Shown here piece after piece: positions 15,738-26,071 of a stretch of 64,000 nucleotides of DNA. Both the position numbers and the translations under genes were made by a program. This stretch comes from Campylobacteraceae bacterium. GTDB taxonomy: Bacteria > Campylobacterota > Campylobacteria > Campylobacterales > Arcobacteraceae. Every line of letters begins with the position of its first letter. Position 1 is the first letter of the stretch. The notes under the pieces were generated by a model that was given only the letters and a program-made list of their open reading frames with translations, did no database searches and had not been told where the DNA came from. The stretch covers positions 48,355 through 112,354 of the forward strand of contig JABSOM010000013.1 in assembly GCA_013215945.1 (NCBI GenBank), written 5' to 3'.

Positions 15738-17618
15738 TTATTCTACTTCAGCATCGATAACATCATCGTCATCTTTTTTTGCTTTAGCATCTGGTTTTGC
15801 ATTTGCATCGCCTTCTTTTTTATACATTGCTTCTGCTAATTTATGAGATTTTTCAGTTAAATCTTTTAATTTAGTTTCAATATCTTCTTTACTAGCATTT
15901 TCATCTTTTAATGTCTCTTCTAGTGCAGCTGCTGCATCAACAATTGCAGTTTTTTCTTCTTCAGATACAGCTTCTTCATTTTCTTCTAACGTTTTTTTAG
16001 TTTGGTGTAACATAGCATCTGCTTGGTTTCTTACTTCAATAACTTCTTTTTTCTTAGCATCTGCTTCTTTATTTGCTTCTGCTTCTTGAACCATTTTTTC
16101 AATTTCATCATCAGATAATCCTGAAGATCCAGAAATAGTAATTTTATTTTCTTTTCCAGTACCTTTATCTTTAGCAGATACATTTAAAACACCATTTGCA
16201 TCAATATCAAATGTTACTTCAATTTGAGGAACACCTCTTGGAGCTGCTGGAATATCAGATAATTCAAACATACCTAAAGATTTATTATCTTTAGCAAATT
16301 CTCTTTCACCTTGTGCTACATGAATAGAAACAGCAGGTTGATTGTCTTCAGCAGTTGAGAATGTTTGAGACTTTTTAACAGGAATAGTAGTACCTTTGTC
16401 AATTAATTTTGAAAGTACTCCACCTAGAGTTTCAATTCCCAGTGATAAAGGAGTTACATCTAATAAAAGAACATCTTTAACATCTCCTCTTAAAACTCCC
16501 GCTTGAATAGCAGCACCAGCAGCTACTACTTCATCAGGATTAACACCTTTATTTAAGTCTTTTCCAAAAAATTCTCTAACGATTTCATTTGCTTTTGGTA
16601 ATCTTGTAGAACCACCAACCATAATTACTTCATCAATTTCATCCTTATCAAGATCTGCATCTTTAAGTGCAGTTTTGATGTGCTCAAGCGTTTCTTTAAT
16701 TAAGTCTTCAGTCATAGATTCAAACTTAGCTCTTGTTAAAGATTTAACCAAGTGAACAGGACCAGCATTACCCATAGAAATAAATGGTAAGTTAATTTCT
16801 GTTGATTCAGCAGATGATAATTCTTTTTTAGCATTTTCAGCAGCATCTTTTAGTCTTTGAAGTGCCATTTTGTCATTTCTAACATCAAAACCATTCTCAG
16901 CTTCAAATTCGTTTGCAAGCCAATCAATAATTGCATTATCAAAATCATCTCCACCTAAGAAAGCATTTCCATCAGTAGATAATACTTCAAAAGTACCGTC
17001 ACCAATTTCTAATGTTGTAACATCAAATGTTCCTCCACCTAAATCATAAACAAGAACTTTTTCTTCACCTTTTTTATCTAAACCATAAGCTAAAGAAGCA
17101 GCAGTTGGTTCGTTAATGATTCTAAGAACATTTAAACCAGCAATAGTACCAGCTTCTTGAGTTGCTTTTCTTTGTGCATCATTAAAATAAGCAGGAACAG
17201 TAATAACAGCATCTGTTACTTCTCCACCTAAATATTCTTCTGCATCAGTTTTTAATTTTCCTAAAATTTTTGCTGAAATTTCTTGAGGCGTATATACTTT
17301 ATCAGCAATCTCTACAGCAGCAGAACCATTTCTATCAACGATTTTATATCCAACTTTAGATTGTGCATCTTTAGCATGTTCTTCGTCCATCATTAAACCC
17401 ATAATTCTTTTAATAGAATATATCGTTTTTTCTGGATTTGTGATTGCTTGTCTTTTTGCAGGATCTCCTACTAAAACTTCACCTTTATCTGTAAATGCTA
17501 CGATTGAAGGAGTTGTATTTTTCCCTTCTTTATTAGGGATAATTTTTGCTTCTCCCCCTTCATAAACTGCTATACACGAGTTTGTTGTACCTAAATCTAT
17601 TCCAATTACTTTACCCAT
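15738..17618 (-). CDS. dnaK: Chaperone DnaK (Hsp70)
   Basis: A 626-residue cytoplasmic chaperone. The ATPase domain opens with [17 protein letters not shown] and includes [12 protein letters not shown] and VGGSTRLPK. The substrate domain includes [14 protein letters not shown], and the lid ends in an acidic tail ([11 protein letters not shown]). Length is normal. It works with GrpE, encoded just upstream, and DnaJ, which is not in the window. The order hrcA-grpE-dnaK is the usual Campylobacterota arrangement. The 127-base gap before it holds a large hairpin and perhaps its own promoter. Confidence 0.98.
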   Translation of the reverse strand: MGKVIGIDLGTTNSCIAVYEGGEAKIIPNKEGKNTTPSIVAFTDKGEVLVGDPAKRQAITNPEKTIYSIKRIMGLMMDEEHAKDAQSKVGYKIVDRNGSAAVEIADKVYTPQEISAKILGKLKTDAEEYLGGEVTDAVITVPAYFNDAQRKATQEAGTIAGLNVLRIINEPTAASLAYGLDKKGEEKVLVYDLGGGTFDVTTLEIGDGTFEVLSTDGNAFLGGDDFDNAIIDWLANEFEAENGFDVRNDKMALQRLKDAAENAKKELSSAESTEINLPFISMGNAGPVHLVKSLTRAKFESMTEDLIKETLEHIKTALKDADLDKDEIDEVIMVGGSTRLPKANEIVREFFGKDLNKGVNPDEVVAAGAAIQAGVLRGDVKDVLLLDVTPLSLGIETLGGVLSKLIDKGTTIPVKKSQTFSTAEDNQPAVSIHVAQGEREFAKDNKSLGMFELSDIPAAPRGVPQIEVTFDIDANGVLNVSAKDKGTGKENKITISGSSGLSDDEIEKMVQEAEANKEADAKKKEVIEVRNQADAMLHQTKKTLEENEEAVSEEEKTAIVDAAAALEETLKDENASKEDIETKLKDLTEKSHKLAEAMYKKEGDANAKPDAKAKKDDDDVIDAEVE

Positions 17619-17730
17619 AATTCTTCCTTATATTTATTATTAATTTTAATTTAATTTCAATAGTTTAATGACATGTCGGTCACTTTTTAGTATCTAGAAA
17701 ACTATGCTCTAAACACTATCCCTAGTCCCT

Positions 17731-17762
17731 GTATTTGTAAAAAGTTTACTTTTTACAAATAC
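17731..17762. terminator. Large perfect hairpin over the grpE stop codon
   Basis: GTATTTGTAAAAAG pairs perfectly with CTTTTTACAAATAC around TTTA (14 bp, loop 4). The minus-strand grpE stop codon lies in the loop and stem. Without a strong T-tract it may act as a processing or stabilising element between grpE and dnaK rather than a full terminator. Confidence 0.6.
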
Positions 17763-18336
17763 TAACCATAGCTGCTCTTAAAAGTCGCTCTTTGAATTTA
17801 TAACCTTTTTGCAATTGTTCTACAATAAAATTATCTTCATGATCAGGACTATCAATTTGCATTACAGCATTATGAAAATTAGGATCAAATTCCCCATCCG
17901 TTTCTACAAGTGTAATATCATGTTTTTCAAAAGCCGTATTAAAGTTTTTGATTGTTAAATCAATTCCTTCTTTAAGTTTCACTAATAGTTCTTCTGCACT
18001 TAGATCAGCATGTGAAGAAGCTAAAGCCATTTCAAGTGTATCAATTGATGTTAATAAATCTTTTGCAAATTTTTCACTGGCATAATCAATAGCTTGATAT
18101 TTTTCTTTTTCTAAACGTTTTTTAACGTTTTCAAAGTCTGCATGAACACGGTAATATTTGTCTTCACTTTCTTTTAGTTTTTCTTCTAAAAGTGCTACTT
18201 TCTCTTCTAAAGAATCTTCTTTTTTAGCTTCTTTAGTTTCAACTTCTACTTCACCCTCAACAAGTACTTCTTCTGGTGATGTTTCATTTAAATCAACAGT
18301 TACTTCTTCTGTAACTTTTTCATCTTTTTTACTCAA
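17746..18336 (-). CDS. grpE: Nucleotide exchange factor GrpE
   Basis: A 196-residue protein with an acidic, disordered N-terminus (about residues 1-45), a long coiled coil (DSLEEKVALLEEKLKESED onwards, with YYRVHADFENVKKRLEKEK) and the compact C-terminal beta domain (ITLVETDGEFDPNFHNAVMQ). It releases ADP from DnaK. It lies nine bases after hrcA. Its last codons form half of a perfect hairpin. Confidence 0.97.
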   Translation of the reverse strand: MSKKDEKVTEEVTVDLNETSPEEVLVEGEVEVETKEAKKEDSLEEKVALLEEKLKESEDKYYRVHADFENVKKRLEKEKYQAIDYASEKFAKDLLTSIDTLEMALASSHADLSAEELLVKLKEGIDLTIKNFNTAFEKHDITLVETDGEFDPNFHNAVMQIDSPDHEDNFIVEQLQKGYKFKERLLRAAMVSICKK

Positions 18337-18345
18337 TATATTCTC

Positions 18346-19137
18346 CTAATTCAATGTAATTGTATTGTAAAAAAATTCATAATCTTTGGATAGTTCTCCA
18401 ACTACAAACATTTTACTCTCTCGTCCATCAATTTTACAATTATGACAAATTGCGATATATCCTTCTGGTATTAAACCAGAAAAATATAAACCTTCTTCTA
18501 ATCCTTCTAGGATTTTACCTTTTAAAAAATTATTAATTATTATGTCGTCGTAGTCATATTGTAATGCCAATGATAAAAATTCTTTTATGTTAAAAATATT
18601 AAAATCACTGTTTTGCAAATAAACATTAATAGCATTATAAACGTCCATCGCTCCAACTTGTTGAGATATTTTCACTATTGATTTTAAGTCAATGCTTATC
18701 ATATCTTTAAGAAATCGGAATAAAGGATCAGAATACTTAACAGTAATCTCAAAAGAAGTGAATTCCAATAACATATACTTATTTTGTATGTTTATTAAAT
18801 CCACAAGCACATCTGATTTATCTTCCAAAACAAAAACACTCACTCCAATTTTAGTAGCAAGATGCTCTATTGATTTTGAAAACACTGAGTCAAGTTTAAA
18901 ATCCAGTTTACTTGTCCAATATTGTTTTAATGCTTCAGATGTGGGTGTTCTTCCAGAACTTACGTGTTCTTGTGCTAAATAACCTTCATCTCCTAACTTT
19001 TTAAAATACCCTCTAATTGTGGCAGGTGAATATCTAATATCGTACATAGATTTTAGTTGGGTTGAACCAATTGGTTCTAAGTGCTCGATATAAGCTTTAA
19101 TAATAGATTGTAATAAAAATTCTTTTTTGTCTACCAT
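18346..19137 (-). CDS. hrcA: Heat-shock repressor HrcA family
   Basis: A 263-residue repressor, shorter than the roughly 340 residues of Bacillus HrcA, as is usual in Campylobacterota. The winged helix at the N-terminus has YIEHLEPIGSTQLKSMYDIRYSPATIRGYFKKL (read as EPIGS, SPATIR), followed by GYLAQEHVSSGRTPT. HrcA binds CIRCE operators and represses chaperone operons. Two CIRCE-like repeats lie 20-115 bases upstream, consistent with autoregulation of hrcA-grpE-dnaK. Confidence 0.93.
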   Translation of the reverse strand: MVDKKEFLLQSIIKAYIEHLEPIGSTQLKSMYDIRYSPATIRGYFKKLGDEGYLAQEHVSSGRTPTSEALKQYWTSKLDFKLDSVFSKSIEHLATKIGVSVFVLEDKSDVLVDLINIQNKYMLLEFTSFEITVKYSDPLFRFLKDMISIDLKSIVKISQQVGAMDVYNAINVYLQNSDFNIFNIKEFLSLALQYDYDDIIINNFLKGKILEGLEEGLYFSGLIPEGYIAICHNCKIDGRESKMFVVGELSKDYEFFYNTITLN

Positions 19138-19157
19138 TGTACCCTGCTTTTATTATT

Positions 19158-19184
19158 TTAGCACTTATATTCATATACTGCTAA
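19158..19184. promoter_or_regulatory. CIRCE-like operator 1 upstream of hrcA
   Basis: TTAGCACTT, nine bases, TACTGCTAA. The known consensus is TTAGCACTC-N9-GAGTGCTAA. Arm spacing is exact and the left arm differs at one base; the right arm keeps only TGCTAA fully plus a T. It lies 21 bases upstream of the hrcA start. Confidence 0.7.
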
Positions 19185-19224
19185 AAATATTATACCAATT
19201 GAGTGTTTAATTGTCAAGTATATT

Positions 19225-19251
19225 TTAGCAAAGCAGATAGAAAAGTGCTAA
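19225..19251. promoter_or_regulatory. CIRCE-like operator 2 upstream of hrcA
   Basis: TTAGCAAAG, nine bases, AAGTGCTAA. Here the right arm is near-perfect and the left arm keeps TTAGCA. The spacing again equals the CIRCE consensus. It lies 67 bases from operator 1, so two HrcA dimers could bind the same promoter region. Confidence 0.65.
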
Positions 19252-19367
19252 TTCTCTTTTTTTCTATAGTTAGGTACGTTAATATGGGACTTTTGAAAGT
19301 TATAGTTTGATACAAAGAAGTATTAAAATGAGCCAATCAAAAGACAAACTCATTATAATTTGTATTT

Positions 19368-19946
19368 TTAAAAAGAAACGGGAGTAATAACAGAGATATA
19401 AGAAGCGTGAATTTGCCCTTTATTCTCAATTTTATGAGGAATATCTGGGTTGAAACGAATACAATCACCTTTTTCTAAAATAAATTCTTTTTTATCCAAA
19501 GTAACTACAATTTCACCTTCTAATACATAATTACATTCTTCTCCACCTTTAGTATGAGGAATAAGTACTTCAGTAATACGATTAGGCTCTAAATTAACAA
19601 GAACCAATTCAACATCTCCTTGTAAATCTGGAACCAAAAGTTCACAAGAGTATAAAGGATCAGGAAAAGAAATTGTTTTTCTTTTATTTTTTCTTACTAC
19701 ATAAGCAGACTCATTATTTGTATTCATCTGAGTTTCTTCATCATTTGTAAATAAATGGGCTAAGGTAGTATTTAAAACTTTTGCAATTTTTCTTAGAGTT
19801 TCAACAGAACCCGAAGTAGAGCCATTTTCTAATAAGGATAACATAGCAACAGAAATAAGCGATTCTTTCGCTAATTGTCTTGCTGTCATTTTTTTTTGTT
19901 TTCTTAAAAGTTTTATTTTTTGTCCAACGTCCATCTCTTTTGGCAT
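19368..19946 (-). CDS. XRE-family regulator with C-terminal cupin domain
   Basis: A 192-residue protein: helix-turn-helix at about residues 8-65 (IKLLRKQKKMTARQLAKES, SVAMLSLLENG) and a cupin at about 105-190 (EVLIPHTKGGEECNYVLEGE, FILEKGDCIRFNPDIPHKIENKG). Such proteins usually sense a small amino-acid or polyamine-type ligand through the cupin. It is divergent from alanine dehydrogenase, with 264 bases between containing two palindromes, so control of that gene is likely. The predicted ligand (alanine or a relative) is inference. Confidence 0.88.
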   Translation of the reverse strand: MPKEMDVGQKIKLLRKQKKMTARQLAKESLISVAMLSLLENGSTSGSVETLRKIAKVLNTTLAHLFTNDEETQMNTNNESAYVVRKNKRKTISFPDPLYSCELLVPDLQGDVELVLVNLEPNRITEVLIPHTKGGEECNYVLEGEIVVTLDKKEFILEKGDCIRFNPDIPHKIENKGQIHASYISVITPVSF

Positions 19947-20117
19947 TAAAACCCCTTTTTAAGAAACTTGTATAAGTGAATAGTTTAAGTATATATCTAC
20001 TTTAGGGTAGTTAAAAGCCGATTATTACTAAATTAATTTAATAAAATTAAACTTTTACTTTCTTATTTTGCAATTTTTGTTACTAATTGTATCAGCATAG
20101 TGGACATGGATTATTAT

Positions 20118-20145
20118 TTTAGTTTAATTAAATAATTTAACTAAA
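20118..20145. promoter_or_regulatory. Inverted repeat in the ald promoter region
   Basis: TTTAGTTTAA and TTTAACTAAA flank eight bases. Arms match at nine of ten positions. A 13-base piece of it, TTTAGTTTAATTA, recurs in front of the aapJ-type gene (30278-30290, opposite strand), suggesting a shared operator. The region is very A/T-rich, so chance is a real alternative. Confidence 0.45.
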
Positions 20146-20157
20146 CTATGTGCTAAA

Positions 20158-20174
20158 GTTTAATCAGATTAAAC
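20158..20174. promoter_or_regulatory. Perfect 17-base palindrome upstream of ald
   Basis: GTTTAATC-A-GATTAAAC is a perfect inverted repeat with a single central base, 37 bases before the ald start codon. Size and position fit a dimeric helix-turn-helix operator, and the divergent XRE-cupin gene is the obvious candidate. Confidence 0.55.
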
Positions 20175-20210
20175 AAATAAGTATTTTGTATAAAGATTAA
20201 AGGAAAAAAG

Positions 20211-21320
20211 ATGACAATAGGTTTAGTAAAAGAAATTAAAGTTCATGAATATAGAGTTGGTTTAACACCAGATGATGTTGAGTCTTATGTAAATACAGGA
20301 AATATTGTTTATGTTGAAAAAGGTGCTGGAGAAGGTGCTGGCTTTGATGATGCTTTATACATTGAAGCAGGTGGATCTATTGTTGAAGACAAACAAAAAC
20401 TTTTTGATGATTCTGAAATGATTATAAAAGTTAAAGAACCTTTACCAGAAGAATATGATTTTTTTCATGAAGGTCAAATTCTTTATACTTATTTACATAT
20501 AGCAGCAGATAAACCCCAAGCGTTAGCATTATTAGCTAAAAAAGTAAAAGCCATTGCATATGAAACCATTACTAGCCCTGAGGGTGGATTACCTTGTTTA
20601 ACACCAATGAGTGAGATTGCAGGAAGATTAGCAGCTCAAGAAGGTGCTAAGTACCTAGAAAAACCTTTTGGAGGACGTGGTGTATTATTAGGTGGAGTTC
20701 CTGGTGTTCAACGTGGTAATGTTGTTATTATTGGAGGAGGAATTGTTGGTCTTAATGCTTGTAAAATGGTAGTAGGATTAGGTGCGAATGTAACTGTATT
20801 AGATATTTCAGCTTCTAGACTTGCTTATTACGATGATTTATTTTCTTCAAAAGTAACTACCTTGTTTTCTAACAGAGCTAATATATTAAAATCAATCAAA
20901 GAAGCCGATTTAGTTATTGGTGCTGTTTTAATTCCAGGAGCTGCTGCGCCTAAATTAATATCAAAAGATGATTTAAAATTAATGAAAAAAGCTTCTGTTA
21001 TAGTAGATGTTGCAATTGATCAAGGTGGGTGTTTTGAAACTTCACATGCAACCTACCATGATGATCCTACTTTTGTAGTAAATGATGTTTTACATTATTG
21101 TGTTGCTAATATGCCAGGTGCTGTTTCTTTAACATCTACCTTGGCATTAACGTCTACTACTTTAAGACATGGTTTAAATATTGCTAATAAAGGTCTTGAA
21201 AAAGCTTTAGCAGATGATATTCACTTATTAAATGGACTTAATACTTATGATGGTAAATTAACCAATGAACCAGTTGCTAAAAGTCTTGGTATACCTTACG
21301 AACCAGTTACTTTTTCTTAA
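20211..21320 (+). CDS. ald: Alanine dehydrogenase
   Basis: A 369-residue NAD-dependent enzyme interconverting L-alanine with pyruvate and ammonia. It starts MTIGLVKEIKVHEYRVGLTP. It has the substrate Lys in IIKVKEPLPEEY, the catalytic His in YTYLHIAADK, and the dinucleotide fold VVIIGGGIVGLNACKMV. The late VNDVLHYCVANMPGAVS is also diagnostic. AAAGGAAAAAAG precedes the start. The neighbouring genes handle amino-acid export, uptake and serine breakdown, so it probably serves alanine catabolism. Confidence 0.96.
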   Translation: MTIGLVKEIKVHEYRVGLTPDDVESYVNTGNIVYVEKGAGEGAGFDDALYIEAGGSIVEDKQKLFDDSEMIIKVKEPLPEEYDFFHEGQILYTYLHIAADKPQALALLAKKVKAIAYETITSPEGGLPCLTPMSEIAGRLAAQEGAKYLEKPFGGRGVLLGGVPGVQRGNVVIIGGGIVGLNACKMVVGLGANVTVLDISASRLAYYDDLFSSKVTTLFSNRANILKSIKEADLVIGAVLIPGAAAPKLISKDDLKLMKKASVIVDVAIDQGGCFETSHATYHDDPTFVVNDVLHYCVANMPGAVSLTSTLALTSTTLRHGLNIANKGLEKALADDIHLLNGLNTYDGKLTNEPVAKSLGIPYEPVTFS

Positions 21321-21321
21321 A

Positions 21322-21353
21322 AACTAAGCCAATATTAAAATATTGGCTTAGTT
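21322..21353. terminator. Terminator after ald
   Basis: AACTAAGCCAATATT pairs perfectly with AATATTGGCTTAGTT (15 bp, two-base centre), followed by a T-rich stretch (TATATTTTATTTT). It directly follows the ald stop codon. Confidence 0.85.
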
Positions 21354-21561
21354 ATATTTTATTTTAAAAGTATTCTTGTGGAGTTTCTTTATAATCTTCT
21401 ACACTTGTGCTTTTTAAAAAGAATATTTTTCTTAAGATATAAACAATACCCAAATTCTTTTATTCGAAGTACTTTTTATAAGATAAAATCACGTCAATTT
21501 TATTCTATTATTTTATAAGACTTTTATGTATAATGCCTGCATTAATACATAAAGGAATCTT

Positions 21562-22185
21562 ATGGATTTTATCAATTTATCAATTTTAGCCATTTTTATT
21601 CCCACTTTCTTTTTTGTTTCGATTACGCCTGGTATGTGCATGACCTTATCATTAAGCATGGGACTTAGTATTGGTATTAGAAAAACAATGTTTATGATGT
21701 ACGGAGAGCTTGTTGGAGTTGGATTAGTTGCAACTGCCTCTGTTATTGGAGTAGCTACAGTTATGCTTAAATATCCCAGCATTTTTATGGTTTTAAAATA
21801 CGCTGGTGGCGCATATTTAATTTACCTAGGTATTTCAATGTGGCTTTCCCGCGGTAAAATGGCCTTAAGTTTGGATGGTAATTATAATATATCGAATAAA
21901 GACTTAGCGCTACAGGGATTTGTTACAGCTATTGCTAATCCAAAAGGCTGGGCATTTTTTGTAGCCCTTCTACCACCTTTTATTGATAAAACACTTCCTT
22001 TAGCTCCACAATTAAGTGTTTTAATCTTTTTCATTTTATCTTTAGAATTTTTATGTTTGATTATTTATGCCAGTGGAGGAAATGGTTTACGAAAATTATT
22101 ATCACAATCCTCTAATGTAAAACTTTTAAATAAGATTGCAGGTTCAATGATGATATTAATTGGGATTTGGTTAGCAAGTACTTAA
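21562..22185 (+). CDS. LysE/RhtB-family amino-acid exporter
   Basis: A 207-residue inner-membrane protein with about six hydrophobic segments. LysE-family marks are SITPGMCMTLSLSMGLSIG near the start, GGAYLIYLGISMW, and FVTAIANPKGWAFFVALLPPFI in the middle. The family exports amino acids such as lysine, threonine or homoserine; the substrate here is not determined. A start at ATG 21562 follows AAGGAATCTT. Its stop codon is buried in a perfect hairpin. Confidence 0.9.
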   Translation: MDFINLSILAIFIPTFFFVSITPGMCMTLSLSMGLSIGIRKTMFMMYGELVGVGLVATASVIGVATVMLKYPSIFMVLKYAGGAYLIYLGISMWLSRGKMALSLDGNYNISNKDLALQGFVTAIANPKGWAFFVALLPPFIDKTLPLAPQLSVLIFFILSLEFLCLIIYASGGNGLRKLLSQSSNVKLLNKIAGSMMILIGIWLAST

Positions 22186-22196
22186 AAAGTACTTGC
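22174..22196. terminator. Hairpin over the lysE-family stop codon
   Basis: GCAAGTACTT and AAGTACTTGC form a perfect 10-bp stem around AAA. The TAA stop of the exporter gene is inside it, and the convergent chemoreceptor gene ends 22 bases further on. Confidence 0.55.
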
Positions 22197-22217
22197 GCCT
22201 AGATATGAAAAACGTAC

Positions 22218-24452
22218 TTATTTCCCTCTAAATTCACTTTTATTTACATTTTGGACAACTCCAATTGCAATGGTTTTTATTTCAGAAGAAATAATATTGG
22301 TTTCATCTGCAACATTTGCATTTTCTTGTGTAAATTTATCTAAAGAATTAATAGTATCACTAATGTGATGCATCACAGTTGTTTGCTCTTGTGCCGCATT
22401 TGCTACATCATCAATAATTAGATTAGTTTCATTGATTTCATTCTCTAAATTCTCAAAACCATCAATCATATTTGAAGTAATCTTTTTTCCTTCTTGGGCT
22501 TTGATTGAAGCAGAAACAACTAATTCTGTTATCTCTTTTGCAGCTTCTGCTGATCTACTTGCTAAGTTTCTTACTTCTTGCGCAACTACTGCAAAACCTT
22601 TACCTGCTTCACCAGCAGTAGCAGCCTCAACAGCAGCATTTAAAGAAAGAATATTCGTTTGAAATGCAATTTGATCTATTATGGCAATAGATTCATTAAT
22701 AGTTTGCACTTTTTCATTGATTTCATCCATAGCATCAACTGTTTGATTGGCAAGTTTTTTCCCTGCTTCTGAAGATTTTTTAGTATTTGAAGATAAAGTA
22801 AACATACTTTGTGCTTTTTGACTTGTTTGATTAATATTTTCTGTTATTTCAGTTATTGAAGCAGCTACTTCCTCCAGCGAAGCGGCTTGGTTGGTTGCAT
22901 TTTGGGATAAGATATTAACATTAGAGGAAAGATTTCTTGAACTGTGTTCTAAGTTAATTCCATCATTTTTATTGTCAAGCAACATTTGATTAATCATTTC
23001 ATTCATACTTATAATTTCTTTACCAATTAAACCCGAATTATTCGCATCTAATATTTTTGTAAAATCTCTTTGTGAATAAGATTCTAATACAGAAGCAAGA
23101 GTGTTAATGTCATTGCCAACAAAAGCTTCTAATTTATCCAGCATATTATTAATAAGCTCTTTTAATTCATTTAAAGAGTTTGTTGAACAGCTTTCTTCAA
23201 TTCTTTTTGTTAAATAACCTGAACTGACATCATTAACAACAAGTTTTACATTTTCGATTAAAATATTGTCTTCGTTAATATGGCTTTTTATATCTTCAAT
23301 ATTATCATTAATAAGTTCTGCCATCTTACCTATTTCATCATTGGAAGTAACATCGATTTTTTCAACGCTGTTTTTAGATTTATTTAAATATGCGAAAAAG
23401 TCTAAAAGACCATTTTGGAATTTTTCTAAAGGATTAGAAACAATTTTATTCACTAAAATAAAGATTACTCCCAGAATAATTAATGTTAAGATAATACTCG
23501 CAATAATAAATTCTTTTTGAACATCTTTTGATATTTTTAAAAATTCTTCTTCATAAGAACCTGCAATAATAATCCAATCCCATTTTTTATAACTTACAAA
23601 AGCAGCCACTTTATTTCTTACTTCATTTTTTTCTTCATAGTTGTATCTTATGGTTCCCACTTTTTGTTTAATCATATTAGATACAAAAGTATTGCCATTA
23701 GCATCTTTTAATTTCAAGATATTTTTACCCTCTAAAGAAGGGTGTAATAAAACTTTTCCAGATGAATTTACAACATATATATAACCTGTTTTTCCAATCA
23801 CTACTTTTTTAAGTCTTTCACTTAAGGTTTCTAAACCTTTTGTAAAATCATATCCAATATACAAAGCACCAATTATTTCCCCCTTAGAAACAATAGGAGA
23901 ATATACAGACATATAACTTTTTCCAGCTATGCTTTCAAGCCCAACAAAACGCTCACCTTTTTCTATATTTTCAACAATCTCACTGCTTGGAGTAATAATA
24001 TCAAGCATTATTCGTTTATCTTCTTCATCTTTTAAAGAAGATGAAATTCTTAAGTACTCACCCTTATCTTTTACATAAATAGCGGCAGCAGCACCCGTTT
24101 GTTTCGTAAAAAAATCCACAGGTTCAAAGTTTTTATTTAATCTTGAAAAACCATCAAATAAAGCTAAGGTATCTCTGCCATCTATTTTAACCGTTCGCTC
24201 ACCTTTTAAACGTAAGTTACGAAAAGTACGCTCAAAAACATTCATTAGTACCAAAGAATTCTTTTCCAAAGTATCATTGTATATTTGTGCAGTTTGGTAA
24301 TAACTGTTCACTTGAATCGCTAAGTTGGACTCCAACTCTTTAATTAAATTTTTGTTAATATTACTGATCATAATCGCTGTGAAAATAGTCATTAAAATCA
24401 AAATAGTGATTCCTATTAAAATAGAAAACTTTTTATTTATACTGTTAATCAT
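22218..24452 (-). CDS. Methyl-accepting chemotaxis protein with large Cache sensor domain
   Basis: A 744-residue receptor. Membrane segments are near residues 10-30 and 318-340. Between them is a periplasmic region of about 285 residues resembling the Cache3-Cache2 fusion type ([67 protein letters not shown]). A HAMP-like region and a long cytoplasmic coiled coil follow, with the signalling tip [28 protein letters not shown] (read as NAAVEAA, GFAVVA). Such domains often bind amino acids or carboxylates; nearby genes favour amino acids. No C-terminal CheR-binding pentapeptide is seen. Confidence 0.93.
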   Translation of the reverse strand: MINSINKKFSILIGITILILMTIFTAIMISNINKNLIKELESNLAIQVNSYYQTAQIYNDTLEKNSLVLMNVFERTFRNLRLKGERTVKIDGRDTLALFDGFSRLNKNFEPVDFFTKQTGAAAAIYVKDKGEYLRISSSLKDEEDKRIMLDIITPSSEIVENIEKGERFVGLESIAGKSYMSVYSPIVSKGEIIGALYIGYDFTKGLETLSERLKKVVIGKTGYIYVVNSSGKVLLHPSLEGKNILKLKDANGNTFVSNMIKQKVGTIRYNYEEKNEVRNKVAAFVSYKKWDWIIIAGSYEEEFLKISKDVQKEFIIASIILTLIILGVIFILVNKIVSNPLEKFQNGLLDFFAYLNKSKNSVEKIDVTSNDEIGKMAELINDNIEDIKSHINEDNILIENVKLVVNDVSSGYLTKRIEESCSTNSLNELKELINNMLDKLEAFVGNDINTLASVLESYSQRDFTKILDANNSGLIGKEIISMNEMINQMLLDNKNDGINLEHSSRNLSSNVNILSQNATNQAASLEEVAASITEITENINQTSQKAQSMFTLSSNTKKSSEAGKKLANQTVDAMDEINEKVQTINESIAIIDQIAFQTNILSLNAAVEAATAGEAGKGFAVVAQEVRNLASRSAEAAKEITELVVSASIKAQEGKKITSNMIDGFENLENEINETNLIIDDVANAAQEQTTVMHHISDTINSLDKFTQENANVADETNIISSEIKTIAIGVVQNVNKSEFRGK

Positions 24453-24551
24453 TTGATAATCCTGTATTTATTTATTCTATATTCTAGAATAAATAACTTT
24501 TTAAGTACCTTAGTAATGGTACAACACAAAAAATATAACTTTGATTTAAGT

Positions 24552-25934
24552 TTAACACTCAACTGCATTAACAGCTAAACCACCTAAAGAAGTTTCTTTG
24601 TATTTGTGCATCATATCTTTACCTGTTTCAAACATGGTTTTTATAACAGAGTCTAAGGAAACATGATGTTTTCCATCTCCATTTATTGCCATTCTAGCCG
24701 CATTCACCGCTTTCATTGACGCCATTGCATTTCTTTCAATACAAGGAATTTGAACATAACCCCCAATAGGATCACAGGTCAAACCTAAGTTATGTTCCAT
24801 TCCAATTTCTGCTGCATTTTCTACCTTATCAACATTTCCACCCATTGCTTCTGCTAACGCTCCTGCAGCCATTGAACAGGCCACTCCTACTTCTCCTTGA
24901 CATCCTACATCAGCTCCTGAGATAGAGGCATTTTTTTGATATAACATACCAATAGCACCCGCTGTTAATAAAAATTTATTAATAGCTTTCATATCGTATT
25001 CATCTAAATTTTTATTAATAAATCTGTTCATATAATGCATCACAGCAGGTACAATACCTGCAGCTCCATTAGTAGGCGCAGTAACAACTCTCCCACCACA
25101 GGCATTTTCTTCATTTACTGCAAGCGCATATAAATCAATCCAATCCATTACTTCCAAAGGATCAATCATAGAAAAATTAGCTTTTTTAGAAAGTTTTTCA
25201 TAGAGTTTTTTTGCACGTCTTGGTACTTTTAAGCGTCCGGGCATTAAACCATCATGTTTGCAACCATCTTCTACACATTTTTCCATTACATTCCATATTT
25301 CTTTTAACTTTATGTTAATTTCTTCTTCACTACGATAGGCTTTTTCATTTTCTAAAATCAGCTCAGAAATACTTAAAGAATGTTTTTTACATAAAGAAAT
25401 AAGTTCTTTAGAAGAATTAAATTCATAAGGAATATTGACAGAATTGTCGTCTTCTTTTTTATTTATCTCATCTTCGCAAAGAACAAAACCCCCACCAATA
25501 GAATAATAGGTTTTTTCTATTAAAAGTTTTCCATCTTCGTAAGCATAAAAAGTAATTGCATTAGAATGAAAAGGTAAAAACTCCATTTTCATAATTAAGT
25601 CTTTGTCATAATCAAAGTCTATACTCACGCCATCAAGTAAACGAAGTCGCTTGTTTTTTTTAATATTTATTACTTCTTCATTCATCATATCTGTATCGAC
25701 GTTTTGTGGTGTTTTTCCACATAAACCTAGAAGGACTGCTACATCACTTGCATGTCCTAAACCAGTTGCCGCCAAAGAACCATACAAAACAATACTAAGT
25801 TTATTAATTTTGTTTAAATACTTTTTTGTTTTTAAAAGTGATGAAAATTGATTTGAAATAACCATAGGACCTACGGTATGTGAACTAGAGGGACCAATCC
25901 CTATTTTAAAGATATCAAAGATACTAGCTTTCAT
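24552..25934 (-). CDS. sdaA: L-serine ammonia-lyase (iron-sulfur type)
   Basis: A 460-residue single-chain enzyme converting L-serine to pyruvate and ammonia. It begins with the beta-domain motif [14 protein letters not shown] and has the iron-sulfur cysteines in [19 protein letters not shown] and [20 protein letters not shown]. Length is normal for the fused alpha/beta form. Serine is a main carbon source in this phylum. The gene lies between the chemoreceptor and an amino-acid ABC transporter, on the same strand as both, so the three probably form one functional unit. Confidence 0.96.
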   Translation of the reverse strand: MKASIFDIFKIGIGPSSSHTVGPMVISNQFSSLLKTKKYLNKINKLSIVLYGSLAATGLGHASDVAVLLGLCGKTPQNVDTDMMNEEVINIKKNKRLRLLDGVSIDFDYDKDLIMKMEFLPFHSNAITFYAYEDGKLLIEKTYYSIGGGFVLCEDEINKKEDDNSVNIPYEFNSSKELISLCKKHSLSISELILENEKAYRSEEEINIKLKEIWNVMEKCVEDGCKHDGLMPGRLKVPRRAKKLYEKLSKKANFSMIDPLEVMDWIDLYALAVNEENACGGRVVTAPTNGAAGIVPAVMHYMNRFINKNLDEYDMKAINKFLLTAGAIGMLYQKNASISGADVGCQGEVGVACSMAAGALAEAMGGNVDKVENAAEIGMEHNLGLTCDPIGGYVQIPCIERNAMASMKAVNAARMAINGDGKHHVSLDSVIKTMFETGKDMMHKYKETSLGGLAVNAVEC

Positions 25935-26034
25935 ATTTTTCCTTAAAAATAATTTTTATTCATAAATATCAATTTAACAAAATATTTATATCTATACTAA
26001 ATTGTACTATTCAAAAGGGGCATAAAAGTGGCAT

Positions 26035-26062
26035 AAAATGCGAAGTTTTAGCTTCACATTTT
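26035..26062. terminator. Terminator-like hairpin after the ABC transporter operon
   Basis: AAAATG-C-GAAG pairs with CTTC-A-CATTTT across a six-base loop, with one C/A mismatch. It lies just past the stop codon of the ATPase gene on the minus strand. Confidence 0.6.
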
Positions 26063-26071
26063 AAGATAAGA

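Noticed and set aside
17669..17682. TGACATGTCGGTCA near the dnaK start as an HspR-type operator
   Set aside because: The partial symmetry is short and does not match a known HspR consensus well enough.
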